Shown: positions 54,580 through 64,000, numbered from the stretch's first letter. The stretch: DNA of 64,000 bases from an uncultured Cohaesibacter sp. (GCF_963678225.1 NZ_OY782764.1:2547001-2611000), one strand, 5' to 3'. Translations and numbers: made by a program. The notes: a model not told the origin generated them from the letters alone.

Positions 54580-56508
54580 GTGACGGAATTGTCCAAGACC
54601 CCCACGCTCGACAGTATCAAGTCCATCGAAGATATCCGTTCTATGGATATGGAGCAGCTCAAGGCGCTCACGGATGACGTGCGCACCGAGACCATTGATG
54701 CGGTATCGGTGACCGGCGGACATTTGGGGGCAGGACTGGGCGTCGTGGAACTGACCGTGGCACTGCACCATGTGTTTAACACGCCCAATGATCGTGTCAT
54801 CTGGGATGTGGGCCATCAGTCCTATCCGCACAAAATCCTCACCGGCCGCCGTGATCGGATTCGCACTTTGCGACAGCCCGGTGGTCTTTCCGGCTTTACC
54901 AAGCGTTCCGAGAGCGAATTTGACCCCTTTGGCACCGGCCATAGCTCGACTTCCATTTCGGCGGGGCTGGGCATGCAGATGGCTTCTGAACTGAAGGGCG
55001 AAGACCGCAATGTGATCGCCGTCATCGGCGACGGCGCCATGAGCGCCGGAATGGCCTATGAGGCTATGAACAACGCCGGGGCGCTCGACAGCCGCCTGAT
55101 AGTCATTCTCAACGACAATGACATGTCCATTGCGCCGCCGACCGGGGCCATGAGCGCCTATCTGGCGCGCCTTATTTCCGGCAAGACCTTCCTTTCTCTG
55201 CGCGATGCCGCCAAACAGCTGGCCCATCAACTGCCACGTTTCTTCAAGGAAAAGGCTGCAAAGGCCGAAGAATTTGCCCGTTCCTTCGTGACAGGGGGCA
55301 CGCTGTTCGAGGAGCTGGGCTTCTATTATGTCGGCCCGATTGATGGACACAATCTGGAGCATCTGCTGCCGATCCTGAAAAATGTGCGCGATACGGATAA
55401 GGGCCCCATTTTAGTGCATGTGGTCACCCAGAAGGGCAAGGGCTATGCGCCTGCCGAGCATGCCAGCGACAAATATCATGGCGTCAGCCGCTTTGATGTG
55501 GTCACCGGCACCCAGCTCAAGCCGCCCAGCAACGCGCCCAGCTATACCAAGATTTTCGGCGAAAGCCTCGCCAAGGAAGGCGCCAAGGACAAGAAGATTG
55601 TCGCGGTTACCGCCGCCATGCCTTCAGGCACCGGCATCGATATCTTTGAAGAGCAGTTCCCAGATCGCACCTTCGATGTGGGCATCGCCGAGCAGCATGC
55701 GGTAACCTTTGCCGCGGGTCTTGCCTGCGAGGGGCTGAAGCCCTTCTGTGCGATCTATTCCACCTTCCTGCAACGGGCCTATGATCAGGTGGTCCATGAT
55801 GTGGCCATCCAGAATCTGCCAGTGCGCTTTCCTATCGACAGGGCAGGCTTTGTCGGAGCTGATGGCCCAACCCATGCGGGCGCCTATGATATCGGTTTTA
55901 TGGCGTCCCTGCCCAATATGGTGGTTATGGCTGCAAGCGATGAAGCCGAGCTGGTGCATATGGTTGCCACGGCGCGGTCCTATGATGATGGCCCGATTGC
56001 TTTCCGCTATCCGCGCGGAGAGGGCGTCGGGGTCGAAATCCCTGAAGAGGGAGTTCCGCTGGAAATCGGTAAGGGCCGCATCGTCAAACAGGGTAGCAAG
56101 GTCGCCATCCTGTCGCTGGGCACGCGCCTTGCCGCAAGCCTTGATGCTGCCGAACGGCTCGAAGGCTATGGCCTTAGCACAACAGTTGCTGACGCGCGCT
56201 TCGCCAAGCCGCTTGATAGGGATATGATTCTGGAGCTTGCAGGCACCCACGATATGCTGATCACCATCGAGGAAGGGGCCGTGGGCGGCTTTGGCTCTCA
56301 GGTGCTGCATCTTCTAGCAGCCGAGGGCGCGTTGGATGGAGCCCTGAAGATCCGCTCCCTGACCATGGAAGATCACTATACCAACCATGGCAAACCCGAT
56401 GTCATGTATAAGGAAAATGGTTTGGATGCCGATGGCATCATCCGCGCTGTGTTTGAAGCTCTAGGCAAGGATCTCAACGCCGCCATCGAAGCGGGAGAAA
56501 TGGCCTGA
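54580..56508 (+). CDS. dxs: 1-deoxy-D-xylulose-5-phosphate synthase
   Basis: 642 residues from a GTG at 54580. DXS makes DXP from pyruvate and glyceraldehyde 3-phosphate with TPP, the first step of the MEP isoprenoid pathway. Motifs: [20 protein letters not shown], the TPP site [20 protein letters not shown] and NDNDMS, and the transketolase pyrimidine domain [17 protein letters not shown]. The C-terminal region is complete. The start agrees with the family N-terminus but has no proper ribosome-binding site, which may mean coupling to the ORF just upstream. The usual alphaproteobacterial neighbour xseB is not here. Confidence 0.96.
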   Translation: MTELSKTPTLDSIKSIEDIRSMDMEQLKALTDDVRTETIDAVSVTGGHLGAGLGVVELTVALHHVFNTPNDRVIWDVGHQSYPHKILTGRRDRIRTLRQPGGLSGFTKRSESEFDPFGTGHSSTSISAGLGMQMASELKGEDRNVIAVIGDGAMSAGMAYEAMNNAGALDSRLIVILNDNDMSIAPPTGAMSAYLARLISGKTFLSLRDAAKQLAHQLPRFFKEKAAKAEEFARSFVTGGTLFEELGFYYVGPIDGHNLEHLLPILKNVRDTDKGPILVHVVTQKGKGYAPAEHASDKYHGVSRFDVVTGTQLKPPSNAPSYTKIFGESLAKEGAKDKKIVAVTAAMPSGTGIDIFEEQFPDRTFDVGIAEQHAVTFAAGLACEGLKPFCAIYSTFLQRAYDQVVHDVAIQNLPVRFPIDRAGFVGADGPTHAGAYDIGFMASLPNMVVMAASDEAELVHMVATARSYDDGPIAFRYPRGEGVGVEIPEEGVPLEIGKGRIVKQGSKVAILSLGTRLAASLDAAERLEGYGLSTTVADARFAKPLDRDMILELAGTHDMLITIEEGAVGGFGSQVLHLLAAEGALDGALKIRSLTMEDHYTNHGKPDVMYKENGLDADGIIRAVFEALGKDLNAAIEAGEMA

Positions 56509-57024
56509 CTGTCTGCCAAAAAGCGATGAAAGCATTGGAATAAAGGGGGATTTCCCTCCTTGTTCCTCTAGCAGTCAATGATCTGGATGCAAATATGCGT
56601 CTTCTATGAATCGAGCTATGCATTCGTCGCATGTCCGCATTCGCCGATTGCTTCTTGTGAAGAGGCCCGTTCGAGCCGATATCTATGGCTGTAAATTGGA
56701 TCCCTTCCAATCTCTGATCGCCGCCCGCCATACTTCAAAACCGCAGCCTCTGACGCGCGACAGGAGACGGATCCTGCTTTCTCAAAAGCAGGTCACCCGT
56801 TCGTGACCTTCGTTTTTGGGACCAAAGCTGCATTCATGCGTTGACCTAGTGCGTGCCTGCCGACTGAGACAGAACGCATCTCGCTCGCGCTGCGCATTTA
56901 TGCACTCATTTGGACATTGGCGGATGTCCGGGACCCGAAAGCACCTGTCCATTTGCTTTCTCCCTCTCGTTTCATGATCGCCTCTGGTCAAGTGAGTGCC
57001 CATTTATGATCAAGGGACTATATT
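56509..57024. other. Intergenic region with terminator, no gene seen
   Basis: Between dxs and poxB. Reading frames here have no credible products. It contains the terminator at 56790-56816 and, after it, the poxB promoter region. Confidence 0.5.
56790..56816 (+). terminator. Intrinsic terminator between dxs and poxB
   Basis: Perfect stem AGGTCAC (56790-56796) with GTGACCT (56803-56809), followed by TCGTTTTT. It is 280 bases after the dxs stop, so it either ends a long dxs 3' region or a separate short transcript. Confidence 0.65.
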
Positions 57025-58749
57025 ATGAGCGAATCCATAGCCAATTTTGTCGCAAGAACGCTTGCCCAGGCCGGTATCGAACGAATCTGGGGCGTGACCG
57101 GAGACTCCCTCAACGGCATCAGTGACAGCCTGCACAGGCAGAAGAAAATCCGCTGGATGGGCACCCGACACGAAGAGGCTGCCGCTTTCGCTGCTGGCGC
57201 CGAGGCCCATCTGACCGGAGAGTTGTCTGTTTGCGCTGGGTCTTGTGGTCCGGGCAACCTGCATCTGATCAACGGTCTGTTCGATTGCCAACGCAACCAT
57301 GTGCCGGTGCTGGCGATTGCCGCCCATATCCCGTCTTCAGAAATCGGCTCAGGGTATTTTCAGGAGACCCATCCGCAGGAACTGTTCAAAGAATGCAGCG
57401 TCTATTGTGAAATGGTTAGCACGCCCGAGCAGATGCCTTATGTTCTGGAATTGGCCATGCGCAATGCCATTCTGAAAAAGGGCGTTGCCGTCGTGGTGCT
57501 TCCCGGCGATATAGCCCTAAAGGCCATGCCTGAAGACGTGGACGTGCGCTGGTCCAAACCGGCCCTGCCGGTTGCTCTGCCCGCCGAAGAAGAGCTGGAC
57601 AAGCTGGCAGCTATCCTCAATGGCGCAAAACGGCCAACGCTTCTTTGCGGTGCTGGCTGCGCAGGAGCCCATGCAGAACTCATCAAGCTGGCCGAAACCA
57701 TCAAGTCGCCCATCGTCCATGCTCTGCGTGGCAAGGAACATGTGGAATGGGATAACCCCTATGATGTGGGCATGACCGGCCTTATCGGTTTCTCCTCAGG
57801 CTATCATGCCATGGAAAATGCCGACACGCTGGTTATCCTTGGCTCCGGCTTCCCCTATCGCGCCTTCTATCCGTCCGATGCCAAAATTGTGCAGCTGGAT
57901 ATCAGCCCTGACGCCTTGGGCGCTCATACCCAAATCGATCTGGGCCTCGTGGGGCAGGTGAAACCAACCCTTGCTGCGCTTCTGCCCAAGCTGAAAGAAA
58001 AGAAAGACGATAGCTTCCTTAAAACCGCTATCAAGCATTACAAGAAAGCCCGCGAAGGGCTGGATGAGTTGGCCAAGCCAAGCAAATCCAAACGGGATAT
58101 CCACCCGCAATATCTTGCCAAGGTCATTGGCGAGAAAGCCTCTGAGGATGCCATCTTCACCGCCGACGTGGGTACGCCAACCGTCTGGGCCGCGCGTTAT
58201 CTGGAAATGAACGGCAAGCGCAACCTGATCGGCTCCTTCAACCACGGCTCCATGGCCAACGCCATGGTGCAGGCAATCGGAGCACAGGCTGCCGCACCTG
58301 ATCGGCAGGTGATCGCCCTTTGTGGTGACGGCGGATTTTCCATGTTGATGGGGGATATCTTCACCATCAAACAGCTTGATCTGCCGGTCAAGATGATCGT
58401 CTTCCATAACCGCTCGCTTGGCTTTGTGGCCATGGAAATGAAGGCTGGCGGCTATATCTCCGATGACACAGATCTGAACGATCCTGATTTCGTCAAGATC
58501 GCCGAGGCCATCGGCATCGATGGCATGCGCGTTGAAGATGATGCGGAATTGCCCGCCAAGATGGAAGAGTTCCTAGCCAAACCGGGGCCAGGCCTGATGG
58601 ACGTCATGGTCGCAAAGCAAGAGCTGGCCATGCCGCCGAAGATCAAGGTTGAACAGGCTAAGGGCTTCAGTGTCTATATGATGCGGGCCATCCTGTCTGG
58701 CCGTGGCGAAGAACTGGTGGAATTGACCAAGACCAACTGGCTGCGTTGA
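57025..58749 (+). CDS. poxB: Ubiquinone-dependent pyruvate dehydrogenase (pyruvate oxidase)
   Basis: 574 residues, as in E. coli PoxB. It decarboxylates pyruvate to acetate and CO2 with TPP and FAD and passes electrons to ubiquinone at the membrane. The TPP-binding block reads [17 protein letters not shown] and FHNRSLGFV, and the N-terminal glutamate is in [14 protein letters not shown]. The C-terminal end, [17 protein letters not shown] to TKTNWLR, closely matches the lipid-activated membrane-binding tail of E. coli PoxB, so this is a true PoxB and not just an acetolactate-synthase relative. It converges with lrgB. Confidence 0.94.
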   Translation: MSESIANFVARTLAQAGIERIWGVTGDSLNGISDSLHRQKKIRWMGTRHEEAAAFAAGAEAHLTGELSVCAGSCGPGNLHLINGLFDCQRNHVPVLAIAAHIPSSEIGSGYFQETHPQELFKECSVYCEMVSTPEQMPYVLELAMRNAILKKGVAVVVLPGDIALKAMPEDVDVRWSKPALPVALPAEEELDKLAAILNGAKRPTLLCGAGCAGAHAELIKLAETIKSPIVHALRGKEHVEWDNPYDVGMTGLIGFSSGYHAMENADTLVILGSGFPYRAFYPSDAKIVQLDISPDALGAHTQIDLGLVGQVKPTLAALLPKLKEKKDDSFLKTAIKHYKKAREGLDELAKPSKSKRDIHPQYLAKVIGEKASEDAIFTADVGTPTVWAARYLEMNGKRNLIGSFNHGSMANAMVQAIGAQAAAPDRQVIALCGDGGFSMLMGDIFTIKQLDLPVKMIVFHNRSLGFVAMEMKAGGYISDDTDLNDPDFVKIAEAIGIDGMRVEDDAELPAKMEEFLAKPGPGLMDVMVAKQELAMPPKIKVEQAKGFSVYMMRAILSGRGEELVELTKTNWLR

Positions 58750-58778
58750 TTCCCGCGCACAAACGTTCTTAGAAACAC

Positions 58779-58812
58779 AACCCCGGCGGATCATGGCGAT
58801 CCACCGGGGTTT
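58779..58812. terminator. Bidirectional terminator between poxB and lrgB
   Basis: Stem AACCCCGG (58779-58786) with CCGGGGTT (58804-58811), inner GGATC/GATCC pairs, T run to the right. It serves both convergent genes. Confidence 0.8.
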
Positions 58813-58840
58813 TCTATTGCAAGTCTTGTGCGCGCGGGGC

Positions 58841-59557
58841 CTAGAAAATCCAGTACCAGACAATGGGCAGCAAAATGGCTGTTGCCAGTGCGTTGAGCCC
58901 CATAGCGAGGCCGGAAAAGGCGCCCGCCTCTTCATTCACCTGCAGTTTGCGCGCAGTGCCCAAACCATGCGCCGCCGTGCCAATGGCAAGGCCACGGGCT
59001 GCCCAGCTTTTGACACGCACGATATTGAGCACGGTAGGCCCGAGAGACGCCCCCAGAATGCCGGTGATGATGACCAGAACGGCGGTGAGGGAAGGGACAC
59101 CGCCAAGCGCTTCGGTGATGCCCATGGAAACAGGCGTCGTAACAGACTTTGGCGCCAGCGACAGGAAGGACTGTTCGGAGCCTCCAAGCGCCCAGGCGAT
59201 CAACACCGAAGACACAGCCGAGACGGCAGAGCCGGTGAGCAGACTGATGGAAATGGCCAGTGCCGATTTGCGCACCTTTTCAAACTGCCGATAAAGCGGA
59301 ATGGCCAGCGCTACCGTTGCCGGACCCAACAGAAAATGCAGGAATGAGGCGCCCTCGAAATAGCGCTCATAGGGAGTGTCCGTTGCCAGCAGCAATATGA
59401 CCAGCAGGATGATGGCAATCAGCACCGGATTGACCAGAGGTTTGCGGCCCGACTTCTCGTAAAGATACAGCCCGATCTGATAGGCGATCAGCGTGAGCGT
59501 GAGATAGAGCAGAGGGCTTTCGCTCAAATGCTGCCAGAGCGTGGTGAGGGATTGCAT
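58841..59557 (-). CDS. lrgB: LrgB/CidB-family membrane protein
   Basis: 238 residues, about seven membrane helices. The family core GPATVALAIPLYRQFEKVRK, SVTTPVSMGITEALGG and TAAHGLGTARKLQVNEEAGAF is intact (written in parts). LrgB/CidB act with LrgA/CidA in the membrane; in Firmicutes they affect lysis, and recent work ties them to pyruvate or acetate-linked physiology. AAGGAG precedes the ATG, and only five bases separate it from the lrgA stop. Confidence 0.92.
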   Translation of the reverse strand: MQSLTTLWQHLSESPLLYLTLTLIAYQIGLYLYEKSGRKPLVNPVLIAIILLVILLLATDTPYERYFEGASFLHFLLGPATVALAIPLYRQFEKVRKSALAISISLLTGSAVSAVSSVLIAWALGGSEQSFLSLAPKSVTTPVSMGITEALGGVPSLTAVLVIITGILGASLGPTVLNIVRVKSWAARGLAIGTAAHGLGTARKLQVNEEAGAFSGLAMGLNALATAILLPIVWYWIF

Positions 59558-59562
59558 TCTCT

Positions 59563-59922
59563 CTACTCCTTATGCCCGCCGATGGACTTGTTCCGAGTCA
59601 GCCAGCTCATCAACAGGCCCGTGACCGCGATACAAAGAAAGGTGCTTATGACCAGTGAAACGGTGATGGGAACGATCTCGCGCTGGATCAGCTCGGCGTT
59701 GACCATGATGCCGACGCCAGCGGGAATGAACAGAAGGGACATGTGCGAGAGCAGCGTATCGCCAACGCTTGAAAGACCATCGGGCACAGAGCCCTTGATC
59801 AGCAGGCCGATAAACATGATCGCCATTCCGATGACGGGGCCCGGAACGGGAAGGTCAAAGAGCGTGACCAGCGCTTCCCCAATCAGCTGGCAGAGTAATA
59901 TGACTGTTAAATAGAAGAGCAA
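59563..59922 (-). CDS. lrgA: CidA/LrgA-family holin-like protein
   Basis: 119 residues from a TTG at 59922 with AGAGGAA six bases upstream. Four hydrophobic segments, with LPVPGPVIGMAIMFIGLL as the family signature. It forms an operon with lrgB (5-base gap). Holin-like function is established only for some relatives. Confidence 0.9.
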   Translation of the reverse strand: MLFYLTVILLCQLIGEALVTLFDLPVPGPVIGMAIMFIGLLIKGSVPDGLSSVGDTLLSHMSLLFIPAGVGIMVNAELIQREIVPITVSLVISTFLCIAVTGLLMSWLTRNKSIGGHKE

Positions 59923-60078
59923 TTGCGTTCCTCTCTTCCTTCTTGCAGGACCGCTTGGGGCCTTTAAATAATATCGGATTGCCCTCTGACAGGCGCACGA
60001 ATGCCCTCGGCAAAAAGCGACCGGAGAGACCGGCGCCCGGTGCGGGCCGAGCCGCCGAATGCGTCAGGAGATGGCAAA

Positions 60079-60249
60079 ATGACGCATACCATGTTTCGCA
60101 GATCGAAGGGAGCGCAAAAACGTGCGCACCGTGCCCAATTGGTGCAAGGCAGTGTTGCACAGAGCTGGACCAAACCTTCCAAAAGCGCCGACTTTATAGT
60201 TAATAAAAACTTTAAGTCGCAAAAGGATCATCTCAGCAAAGTGGCTTAA
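60079..60249 (+). CDS. Possible 56-residue basic peptide
   Basis: ATG at 60079 with AGGAG at 60066-60070 at good spacing, stop TAA at 60247-60249. The product is Lys/Arg-rich (MTHTMFRRSKGAQKRAHRAQ) with no family I know. The ribosome-binding site is the only support. Confidence 0.25.
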   Translation: MTHTMFRRSKGAQKRAHRAQLVQGSVAQSWTKPSKSADFIVNKNFKSQKDHLSKVA

Positions 60250-60336
60250 GTGATTCAAAAGACTCGCTATAAATCGCTTTAAAAGTGCTTTCTCTGATGT
60301 TGGCAGAGAACATGAAGTCCTTAAAGCCGGGCTGCA

Positions 60337-60363
60337 AAAAGGGGAGCACGTGGCTCCCCTTTC
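60337..60363 (-). terminator. Intrinsic terminator of the M42 peptidase gene
   Basis: Stem AAAAGGGGAGC (60337-60347) with GCTCCCCTTT (60353-60362) and a T run on the minus strand (A run from 60336). Confidence 0.85.
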
Positions 60364-60391
60364 ATCGTCTCTAAATGATCCGGATGAGGGA

Positions 60392-61444
60392 TCAGTGTTT
60401 GCCCAGATAGGTGACCAGAAGGTCCTTGGCAGACTGGATGTCGGTCTTGTCGATCATCTCGCAAACGGTGTGGATGTAGCGGGTGCCAACGCCAATGGCA
60501 GCGGCCTTGGTGCCGGAGCCAGCCTGCTGACCGGCAGCCCCGTCCTGTCCTCCGCGGGCGAGGATGAAGCGCTGCACCGGAATGTCTTTTTCTGCGGCCA
60601 CGGCTTCAAGCTCTTCCACCAGATCGATATCGGCGATGAAGGAACCATCCTTGATGTCGAGACCAACGCCTTTGCCCTGAGTGGTGATGGTGTCTTTTTC
60701 CGGGGTGCCCGGGGTGTCGCAGGAAAGGGTGGTATCGACCCCGATGACCACGTCTGGAGCAACCCCGAAGCTTGCCGTGCGGGCGCCTCTGAGGCCGACT
60801 TCTTCCTGCGCGGTGAAGGCAACAGTGATCTCGCAATCATGAGCCACCTTGGCTTCAACCATCTCGCGGATCACTTCGATGCCAAGCCAGCAGGCGATGC
60901 GGTTGTCTAGAGCCTTGGAGACCACTTTCTCGCCCATGTCGAGCAGAGGCTCGTCCATGACGATATAGTCGCCGACCTTGACTTTTTCCTTGGTGGTTTC
61001 ACCCATGCCCAGATCGACGATGAAGTCGGTCACTTCAGGCAGCTTCTTGCGTTCTTCCGGGGTGGAGATATGCAGGCCCTTGCCACCCGGATTCATCACG
61101 CCCTTATAGTCGCCATCGTTGGTGCAGACGAGCACGCGGCGCGCAAACAGGGTGCGTGGATCGAACCCGCCCACCGGGTCGATATTGATGAAGCCCTTAT
61201 CGGAGACGTGGCTGACGAGAAAGCCGATCTCGTCCATGTGGCAGAGCAGCAGGATGCGCTCGGGAACAGCCCCTTCTTCCTGCTCGGTCGTCGGGAAGCG
61301 GGTGCAGACGAGCGACCCCATGGCATCAGTATAGATTTCATCAAAGAGGCCTTCGGCTTCTTTTTCAATCAGGGCGCGGATGCGATGTTCGCGGCCCGGA
61401 ACACCGGGGGTTTCGCAAAGGCGACGGAGAAGATCAATGTTCAT
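60392..61444 (-). CDS. M42-family metallopeptidase (aminopeptidase)
   Basis: 350 residues from the ATG at 61444 (AGAGAG upstream). The dinuclear zinc site is intact: LLCHMDEIGFLVSHV gives the first His and Asp, KALDNRIACWL the bridging Asp, and FTAQEEVGLRGA the catalytic Glu pair. M42 enzymes (FrvX, tetrahedral TET aminopeptidases) cleave residues from small peptides in the cytosol. The peptide specificity is unknown. Confidence 0.92.
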   Translation of the reverse strand: MNIDLLRRLCETPGVPGREHRIRALIEKEAEGLFDEIYTDAMGSLVCTRFPTTEQEEGAVPERILLLCHMDEIGFLVSHVSDKGFINIDPVGGFDPRTLFARRVLVCTNDGDYKGVMNPGGKGLHISTPEERKKLPEVTDFIVDLGMGETTKEKVKVGDYIVMDEPLLDMGEKVVSKALDNRIACWLGIEVIREMVEAKVAHDCEITVAFTAQEEVGLRGARTASFGVAPDVVIGVDTTLSCDTPGTPEKDTITTQGKGVGLDIKDGSFIADIDLVEELEAVAAEKDIPVQRFILARGGQDGAAGQQAGSGTKAAAIGVGTRYIHTVCEMIDKTDIQSAKDLLVTYLGKH

Positions 61445-61631
61445 TATGTTCTCTCTATGGAAATTTCGAATGAGACACTCTATATCAGAGGTAACGTGAA
61501 ATGACAGCATCAGGCAATGATTCGTAGTCGCTTGTTTAAGGGCTTTCCCCTAGGTGCTGTCAAGCGAATCCAATTGAACACTGTCGGCGCGTGCCTGACG
61601 GGCGCATCGACGGGGGTGAAGGACAAGACTG

Positions 61632-62630
61632 ATGAGAGATCCATATAGCGTGCTTGGGGTGTCCAAGTCGGCGGATGAGCGCGAGATAAAGAGCGCGTTC
61701 CGTAAGCTTGCGAAGAAGTATCACCCCGATCAGAACAAGAGCGATCCAAAAGCGCAAGAAAAATTCTCCGAGGTCAATCAGGCCTACGAGATTATTGGTG
61801 ACAAGGAAAAGCGCGGAAAATATGACCGTGGTGAGATAGACGCCGAAGGCAAGGAAAAATTCCATGGCTTCGCCGGTGGGGGCAACCCGTTCGGTGGCGG
61901 CGGCAATCCCTTTGGTGCTGGCGGACGCGGTGGCAACCCGTTCGGTGGCGGCAGCGCAACGGAAGATATTTTCAGCGAAATCTTCGGTAACATGGCTGGC
62001 GGCGGCGGACGGCGCGCAGGCGGCAATCCGTTTGGCGCAGGGGCTGATCCCTTCGGCGGCGGAGGCCATCATGGTGGCCAGCATCGCGCCCAGCCTCAAA
62101 AAGGACAGGACGCCGAAGCCAAGCTGAGCGTAAGCCTTGAAGACCTTGTTTCCGGCGACAAACGGCGTGTGCATCTGCCAACCGGCAAGACGCTGGACAT
62201 GGCCGTGCCCAAGGGCGTGAAAGATGGCCAGACCATCCGCATGAAAGGGCAGGGCTTTGAAAGCCGCACTGGTCCGGCAGGCGATGCGCTGGTCACGATC
62301 CAGATTCTGCCGCACAAGTTGTTCACGGTCGAAGAAACCAATATCCGTCTTGAATTGCCGCTGACCCTCTATGAAGCGGTGCTGGGTGCGAAGGTGCGCA
62401 TCCCGACCCTTGAAGGCAAGGCAGAGGTAAAGATCCCTGCGGGCATGAGCTCGGGCAAAAGCCTGCGCCTCAAAGGCAAAGGGCTGCCCGACAGGGACGG
62501 CAATCGGGGTGACCTTCTGGTTACCGCTAAAATCATCCTGCCCGAAGGCTCCGATCCGGGCCTCAGGGCCCTGATGGAAGACTGGCAGGATACGCGGCCC
62601 TATCGTCCGCGTGGACCTGAATTCGGCTAA
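61632..62630 (+). CDS. DnaJ-family co-chaperone (CbpA-like, no zinc finger)
   Basis: 332 residues. The J domain (about 1-68) has the HPD motif in KYHPDQNKS, so it can stimulate DnaK. A Gly/Phe-rich linker (about 78-155, with repeated GGNPFGGG) leads to the two C-terminal substrate domains (about 160-325). The cysteine zinc finger of DnaJ is missing, which makes it a type II/CbpA form. The ribosome-binding site is weak. A terminator follows. Confidence 0.92.
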   Translation: MRDPYSVLGVSKSADEREIKSAFRKLAKKYHPDQNKSDPKAQEKFSEVNQAYEIIGDKEKRGKYDRGEIDAEGKEKFHGFAGGGNPFGGGGNPFGAGGRGGNPFGGGSATEDIFSEIFGNMAGGGGRRAGGNPFGAGADPFGGGGHHGGQHRAQPQKGQDAEAKLSVSLEDLVSGDKRRVHLPTGKTLDMAVPKGVKDGQTIRMKGQGFESRTGPAGDALVTIQILPHKLFTVEETNIRLELPLTLYEAVLGAKVRIPTLEGKAEVKIPAGMSSGKSLRLKGKGLPDRDGNRGDLLVTAKIILPEGSDPGLRALMEDWQDTRPYRPRGPEFG

Positions 62631-62646
62631 GGCAGTAAAGATCAGG

Positions 62647-62670
62647 AAGCGGCCTCACGGGCCGCTTTTT
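62647..62670 (+). terminator. Intrinsic terminator after the DnaJ-family gene
   Basis: Stem AAGCGGCC (62647-62654) with GGCCGCTT (62660-62667), then T at 62666-62670. Confidence 0.85.
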
Positions 62671-62693
62671 GCGTTTTTATGATTGGGAGGAAC

Positions 62694-63467
62694 ATGAGCA
62701 AGGATAGAAGGGTATTTAAATGGCCTAAGAATGAGAACGCAAAACTGTGGAGGTATATGAGTTTCACAAAGTTTGTGTCTTTGCTCGAGACCAAATCGCT
62801 TTGGTTCTCCAGAGCATCATGCTTCGAGGACACTCATGAAGGAAGCGCTGCTGTATCTACTGTTTTCTTGAGGAAAATTGCTGAGAAACCACCTAGGGAA
62901 ATTGATAGACCTTCACACGAGCTTATTCAAAAGCACTTGGAAGCAAATCCTAAATTGCGAGAAATCGTTTACATTAACTGCTGGCATCTAAACGATAGAG
63001 AATCTGTTGCAATGTGGAAGCTATATGGTGGATGTGAGGAAGCAATCGCCATCACTACCAAGTTTAGCAAACTTCTCCAGTTGCTTCCTCATGACTGCAA
63101 ACTCGGTGAAGTTGAATATATAGATTATGAACTCGGTACTCGCCAAGACCTCACAAGACCGTATGGTTTGTTTATGTCTAAAAGACTCTCATTTGCACAT
63201 GAGCAAGAAGTTAGAGCTATGTTTCACATCGATCCGGACAATGCTCCGGGAGTAGCTTTTAGCGAGCAAGTCGATGGGACACAGAGATGCTTTATGACAC
63301 CGGTAGGGTATCCTCAAGAAATCGACGTCGATAAATTGATAGACGAAGTTTTTGTAGCACCAACCGCACCAGATTGGTTCAAGGACCTGGTTAAAAGCAT
63401 TTGTAATAAATATGATTTCAATAAAGAGGTTTTCAGGTCAGACTTAGACAGAGATCCTGTCTATTGA
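62694..63467 (+). CDS. DUF2971-domain protein, probably acquired
   Basis: 257 residues from the ATG at 62694, which has GGGAGGAAC directly upstream. The family pattern is LWRYMSFTKFVSLLETKSLWFSRA at the start (in parts), then FEDTHEG, INCWHLNDRESVAMWKLYGG (in parts), and FAHEQEVRAMF. DUF2971 proteins have no established activity. Base and codon use are clearly more A+T-rich than in neighbours (frequent AAA, AAT, TTT, TTA), and the gene sits alone between a terminator and a convergent antiporter, so recent transfer is likely. Confidence 0.85.
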   Translation: MSKDRRVFKWPKNENAKLWRYMSFTKFVSLLETKSLWFSRASCFEDTHEGSAAVSTVFLRKIAEKPPREIDRPSHELIQKHLEANPKLREIVYINCWHLNDRESVAMWKLYGGCEEAIAITTKFSKLLQLLPHDCKLGEVEYIDYELGTRQDLTRPYGLFMSKRLSFAHEQEVRAMFHIDPDNAPGVAFSEQVDGTQRCFMTPVGYPQEIDVDKLIDEVFVAPTAPDWFKDLVKSICNKYDFNKEVFRSDLDRDPVY

Positions 63468-63510
63468 AAGTTGCGACAGTTTAGAGTGCTCGAAGTTGGT
63501 TCATTAGGTC

Positions 63511-64000
63511 CTATCTTGTCTCACCCACTTTTTTCAAGGCGACAAGGGTGAGGATCGGGCCGACAATTTCAAAGATCACCGTCGTGCCGATGGTGATAGC
63601 CAGAAGCTGATCGCCAATCTCTGGGAAATGATCCGAGGCTACCAGCGCCATGCCCAGCGCCACGCCCGCCTGCGGCATCAAGGCAAGGCCGAGCCAGAGT
63701 TTGTGTCTGGGCGCGGTACCTGCCCATTGGCAGCCGAGCCAGCCGCCAACAAGACGCCCCACAATGCGTAAAATAATATAGCCGAGCCCCACCATGCCGA
63801 TATTTACGATGCCGGCGATTTGCAGCGAGGCCCCAGCCAGCACAAAGAAGAACACCATGAAGGGCCATTCGATATGCTCTATCTCATGGAAGGCCCGATT
63901 GTGATGCTTCGCAAAATTGACGATAATGAAGCCTGCAATCATGCCTGAAAGCAGGAATGAGACATCAAGCCAGATAGCAAGGCCCGCGCATAAAAAGACA
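63511..64000 (-). CDS. Cation/proton antiporter (CPA2 type), C-terminal part
   Basis: The frame is open to the right edge of the window, so the N-terminal half is missing; about 163 residues are visible. Five or so membrane helices are seen, with FMVFFFVLAGASL and LGLALMPQAGVALGMALVA as in Na+/H+ or K+/H+ antiporters of the KefB/NapA group. The transported ion cannot be told from this part. Confidence 0.8.
   Translation of the reverse strand, partial: VFLCAGLAIWLDVSFLLSGMIAGFIIVNFAKHHNRAFHEIEHIEWPFMVFFFVLAGASLQIAGIVNIGMVGLGYIILRIVGRLVGGWLGCQWAGTAPRHKLWLGLALMPQAGVALGMALVASDHFPEIGDQLLAITIGTTVIFEIVGPILTLVALKKVGETR

Larger units (their letters stand above)
59923..60391. other. Intergenic region between lrgA and the M42 peptidase gene
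   Basis: Holds the lrgAB promoter side, a weak 56-codon plus-strand ORF (60079-60249) and the terminator of the M42 gene. No other gene seen. Confidence 0.45.

Noticed and set aside
54580-56508. Frameshift or truncation in dxs suggested by the GTG start and weak ribosome-binding site
   Set aside because: The full-length protein has all family blocks and the expected N-terminus from the GTG.

Overview
The window looks like a chromosomal segment of an alphaproteobacterium, most likely Hyphomicrobiales (Rhizobiales); Cohaesibacter or a relative is my best guess from general protein flavour, but I ran no search. Supporting traits are a TIGR01459-type HAD hydrolase, an NrtR-like NUDIX regulator, a DUF6460 protein, an orphan-type GlyQ, a RibB with a degenerate GTP cyclohydrolase II half, GTTC-N7-GTTC motifs of the alphaproteobacterial LexA type, and an Irr/ICE-like box before an iron transporter. 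There are no rRNA or tRNA genes, no CRISPR array, no intact insertion sequence and no prophage.

Layout. 1-5.6 kb: the 3' end of a radical SAM gene, a candidate small RNA with a strong terminator, a membrane-anchored degenerate EAL protein, a HAD hydrolase, a YgfZ-type folate-binding protein and a small unknown. 5.6-14.3 kb: moaB, a YitT membrane protein, glyQ, a secreted FecR-domain protein with a 39-bp tandem repeat, a ChaN-like haem-binding protein, and the LemA/DUF2207 pair. 14.3-17.7 kb: a minus-strand run of RNase HII, the NrtR-like protein, a small tyrosine phosphatase and an HD phosphohydrolase. 18-22.9 kb: a ferric-iron ABC importer (binding protein and fused permease, no ATPase gene) split by a divergent SetA-like MFS exporter, with several palindromic operator candidates. 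22.9-36.4 kb: an A+T-rich gene-poor stretch, AsmA, DUF6460, a GNAT/FAD-oxidase operon, a TetR regulator, then fabI, a phosphoglycerate-mutase-like phosphatase, a secreted unknown, aroC and ribB, closed by a strong terminator, and a PepSY membrane protein.

36.4-49 kb: a 36-codon membrane-peptide ORF, a GNAT protein, a ceramidase-family membrane protein with two LexA-like boxes upstream, an OmpR/EnvZ-type two-component pair, an Lrp-type regulator divergent from alanine dehydrogenase, an SRPBCC protein, two small paralogous membrane proteins (one carrying a palindromic repeat inside its reading frame), an RlmD/TrmA-family RNA methyltransferase and purD. 49-64 kb: ubiA, tlyA, an SCO copper chaperone, a LysE exporter, a VOC protein with a LexA-like box, a TPR-like protein, dxs preceded by a 33-codon ORF, ubiquinone-dependent pyruvate dehydrogenase poxB convergent with lrgB/lrgA (a cidABC-like gene set), an M42 peptidase, a DnaJ-family protein, an A+T-rich DUF2971 gene that looks acquired, and the C-terminal part of a cation/proton antiporter running off the window.

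Most of the window is ordinary housekeeping sequence. The parts most worth a second look are the candidate RNA at about 312-556, the paired GTTC-N7-GTTC boxes in the 38.6-39.8 kb intergenic region, the poxB-lrgBA arrangement, the iron-transporter operators, and the repeat-invaded membrane protein gene. No finding here amounts to a proven new system.
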